The translations under genes and the position numbers were made by a program. From positions 5,828,001 through 5,892,000 of the forward strand of contig NZ_CP087203.1 of the NCBI RefSeq assembly GCF_026016325.1: a DNA stretch of 64,000 nucleotides, in the 5' to 3' direction. This DNA comes from Pseudomonas sp. B21-056. GTDB taxonomy: Bacteria; Pseudomonadota; Gammaproteobacteria; Pseudomonadales; Pseudomonadaceae. This document shows positions 62,855 through 64,000 of the stretch, piece after piece. The notes under the pieces are model-generated. The model was not told the DNA's origin, searched no databases, and saw only the letters and a list, made by a program, of their open reading frames with translations. Within the stretch, counting starts at the first letter, position 1; the number at the start of each line of letters is the position of its first letter.

Positions 62855-63433
62855 TCAGATACCGGCACCGGTGCCCCAGATACCGCCGAGGTTCTGCAGC
62901 AATGAGCTGGCCACGCCTTGCTGGCCGAGGTACTGGAGGATCACCGGGGCAAACTGACCGATCATGCCACTGTCCATGCCCAACGCACTGAAAGCGTTGT
63001 TCAAGTCGTTGGTGTCCTTGACGTTGCCCAACAGGCCGTCGAGCAAGGCATTCTTCTGCGAGCCGCCACCGAGCAGGCCGCCCAGGCCATTGAGCCCGCC
63101 AATGGCGCTATTGCCGGCAATCTGGTCCAGGCCTGGCACGCTTTGGCTCAGTTCGGAAAACTGCGGCTCGCTGAGGCGGTTCTTCGCCAGCCCCAGCATT
63201 GCACCGGCACCGCCGATGGCCTGCTCCGGCGTGATCTTCAACTCCGAGCCCAACGTGTTCAGCAGCCCGGCGGCTTCCGGTGCCGCGGCCACGGCGCCTT
63301 TCCCCTCCTCGCCCTGACCACCCTGCATGGCCGCCACCGCATTGGCCGCATCACTGAGGCTGAACTGCGCGAAGGCCGGACCGGCCGCCAGCGACAGCAG
63401 GCAAGACAGTGCGAAACCGCGTGAAACCTTCAT
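62855..63433 (-). CDS. DUF2780 secreted protein
   Basis: A 192-residue protein with a signal peptide (LSCLLSLAAGPAFAQF, cleaved near residue 22). Gly/Ala/Leu-rich repeats (GGLNGLGGLLGGGSQ) precede a C-terminal segment MIGQFAPVILQYLGQQGVASSLLQNLGGIW, characteristic of DUF2780 (VcgC/VcgE) proteins. It is periplasmic or outer-membrane associated by prediction. Function is unknown. It is convergent with the acyltransferase gene, with no space for a terminator. Confidence 0.8.
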   Translation of the reverse strand: MKVSRGFALSCLLSLAAGPAFAQFSLSDAANAVAAMQGGQGEEGKGAVAAAPEAAGLLNTLGSELKITPEQAIGGAGAMLGLAKNRLSEPQFSELSQSVPGLDQIAGNSAIGGLNGLGGLLGGGSQKNALLDGLLGNVKDTNDLNNAFSALGMDSGMIGQFAPVILQYLGQQGVASSLLQNLGGIWGTGAGI

Positions 63434-63607
63434 TGCGAACGTCCTCTTGAGCCACTAAAAAGCCGCCCGATAAGGAGCGGCACAAAATCGTGGATTGGAC
63501 TGGGGCCCATGACGATTGTTCCCCGGGCCCACTTTCTGATCCCGTGACAAGAATTTCACGGTGGGCGCAAATACCGTACAGTGCGTCTCCCCCAGCAGAG
63601 TTTGCCC

Positions 63608-64000
63608 ATGGACGTAAAAATTGGTGGCGCCACCCTCGCGGTCATCCTGGCGGGCATGCTTATCGCACTGGGTGTCAACGAATGCCAGAAGGGGCCCCTG
63701 ACCCCGAAGTTTTCCGATGGTGTCAGTGAAGAGCAGAAGACCTGGCTGACCATCGAGCACCGCATCAAGCGCTACGACCCGTCCCTGACCTCGGTGACCC
63801 GCGACCAGCAAACACTCACCATCACCTATCGTCCGGACGCAGCCACCGAGAACGACGAAGGCTGGGTCCCGCGCATGCTACGCGTCGTCGGCCATGGGCT
63901 CGCGGCGCTCAATAACGCACCAGGGGGCCAGCAGTACACCCAGGTGACGGTCAAGGCCAGGCGCCTTGCCGACGACGACGTTGAACTGGTCTACGACATG
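63608..64000 (+). CDS. Anchored periplasmic protein of unknown function, 3' end cut by the window edge
   Basis: The frame starts MDVKIGGATLAVILAGMLIALG, a signal anchor, and continues as a soluble domain (KTWLTIEHRIKRYDPSLTSVT, then QQYTQVTVKARRLADDDVELVYDM) for 131 codons to the window end without a stop. The Cys in NECQKG near residue 26 is not in a clear lipobox. I do not recognise the family. AGAG stands 8-11 bases before the ATG, a weak ribosome site. Confidence 0.65.
   Translation, partial: MDVKIGGATLAVILAGMLIALGVNECQKGPLTPKFSDGVSEEQKTWLTIEHRIKRYDPSLTSVTRDQQTLTITYRPDAATENDEGWVPRMLRVVGHGLAALNNAPGGQQYTQVTVKARRLADDDVELVYDM

Overview
The window looks like the chromosome of a Pseudomonas of the fluorescens complex. 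The pqq and biotin operons, davBA, glcB and creBCD have typical Pseudomonas sequences and a gene order close to what I recall from P. putida and P. aeruginosa. At least ten intergenic spaces carry the REP palindrome family common in this group (core GGGAGCGAGCCTGCTCGC). No database search was possible. Family calls rest on motifs and recalled homologues, and numbered residues are counted from the starts chosen here.

Left part (1-9.4 kb) is accessory DNA. It holds a minus-strand arsenic operon (arsC-arsR-arsB, with arsC frameshifted and arsB cut by the window edge), a divergent arsN2-like acetyltransferase, a PemK/MazF-like protein with a coiled-coil tail, a candidate small RNA, a D12-class adenine methyltransferase and a ParB/Srx-domain protein with a HEPN-like C-terminus. 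The last two may form a two-gene defence or modification module. A tRNA 3'-end remnant with its terminator (about 7730-7790) suggests the right boundary of an integrated island. A hipBA toxin-antitoxin pair follows.

Core part 1 (9.4-23 kb): a large membrane-anchored protein of unknown function, an Lrp/AsnC regulator, davB-davA (lysine to 5-aminovalerate) and the PQQ cofactor locus pqqF, pqqA, pqqB, pqqC, pqqD, pqqE plus an S9 peptidase. The 24-residue PqqA peptide is encoded at 17824-17898. Core part 2 (23-36.3 kb): three paralogous acyl-CoA dehydrogenase genes with a diguanylate cyclase between them and a tandem PsrA-type operator in front of the first; a flagellar-rod-like small protein; and the biotin genes bioB, bioF, bioH, bioC, bioD, with a BirA-type operator between bioB and divergent comF.

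Core part 3 (36.3-49.2 kb): comF, a ModE-type regulator, a Tat-exported PhoX phosphatase, srkA, rarD, a gcvR-like ACT protein, glcB (malate synthase G), a lone receiver protein, and a cyclic-nucleotide/CBS/nucleotidyltransferase protein coupled to a DnaQ-type exonuclease. The rarD-gcvR gap has two perfect DnaA boxes. Core part 4 (49.4-64 kb): a FecI-FecR-TonB receptor-PepSY iron uptake cluster with ten exact copies of a 7-bp repeat before the receptor, an MFS transporter with a GntR-type operator, a glutathione transferase, creB-creC-creD, a retropepsin-like protease, a PlsC-type acyltransferase, a DUF2780 protein and a truncated anchored protein at the right edge.
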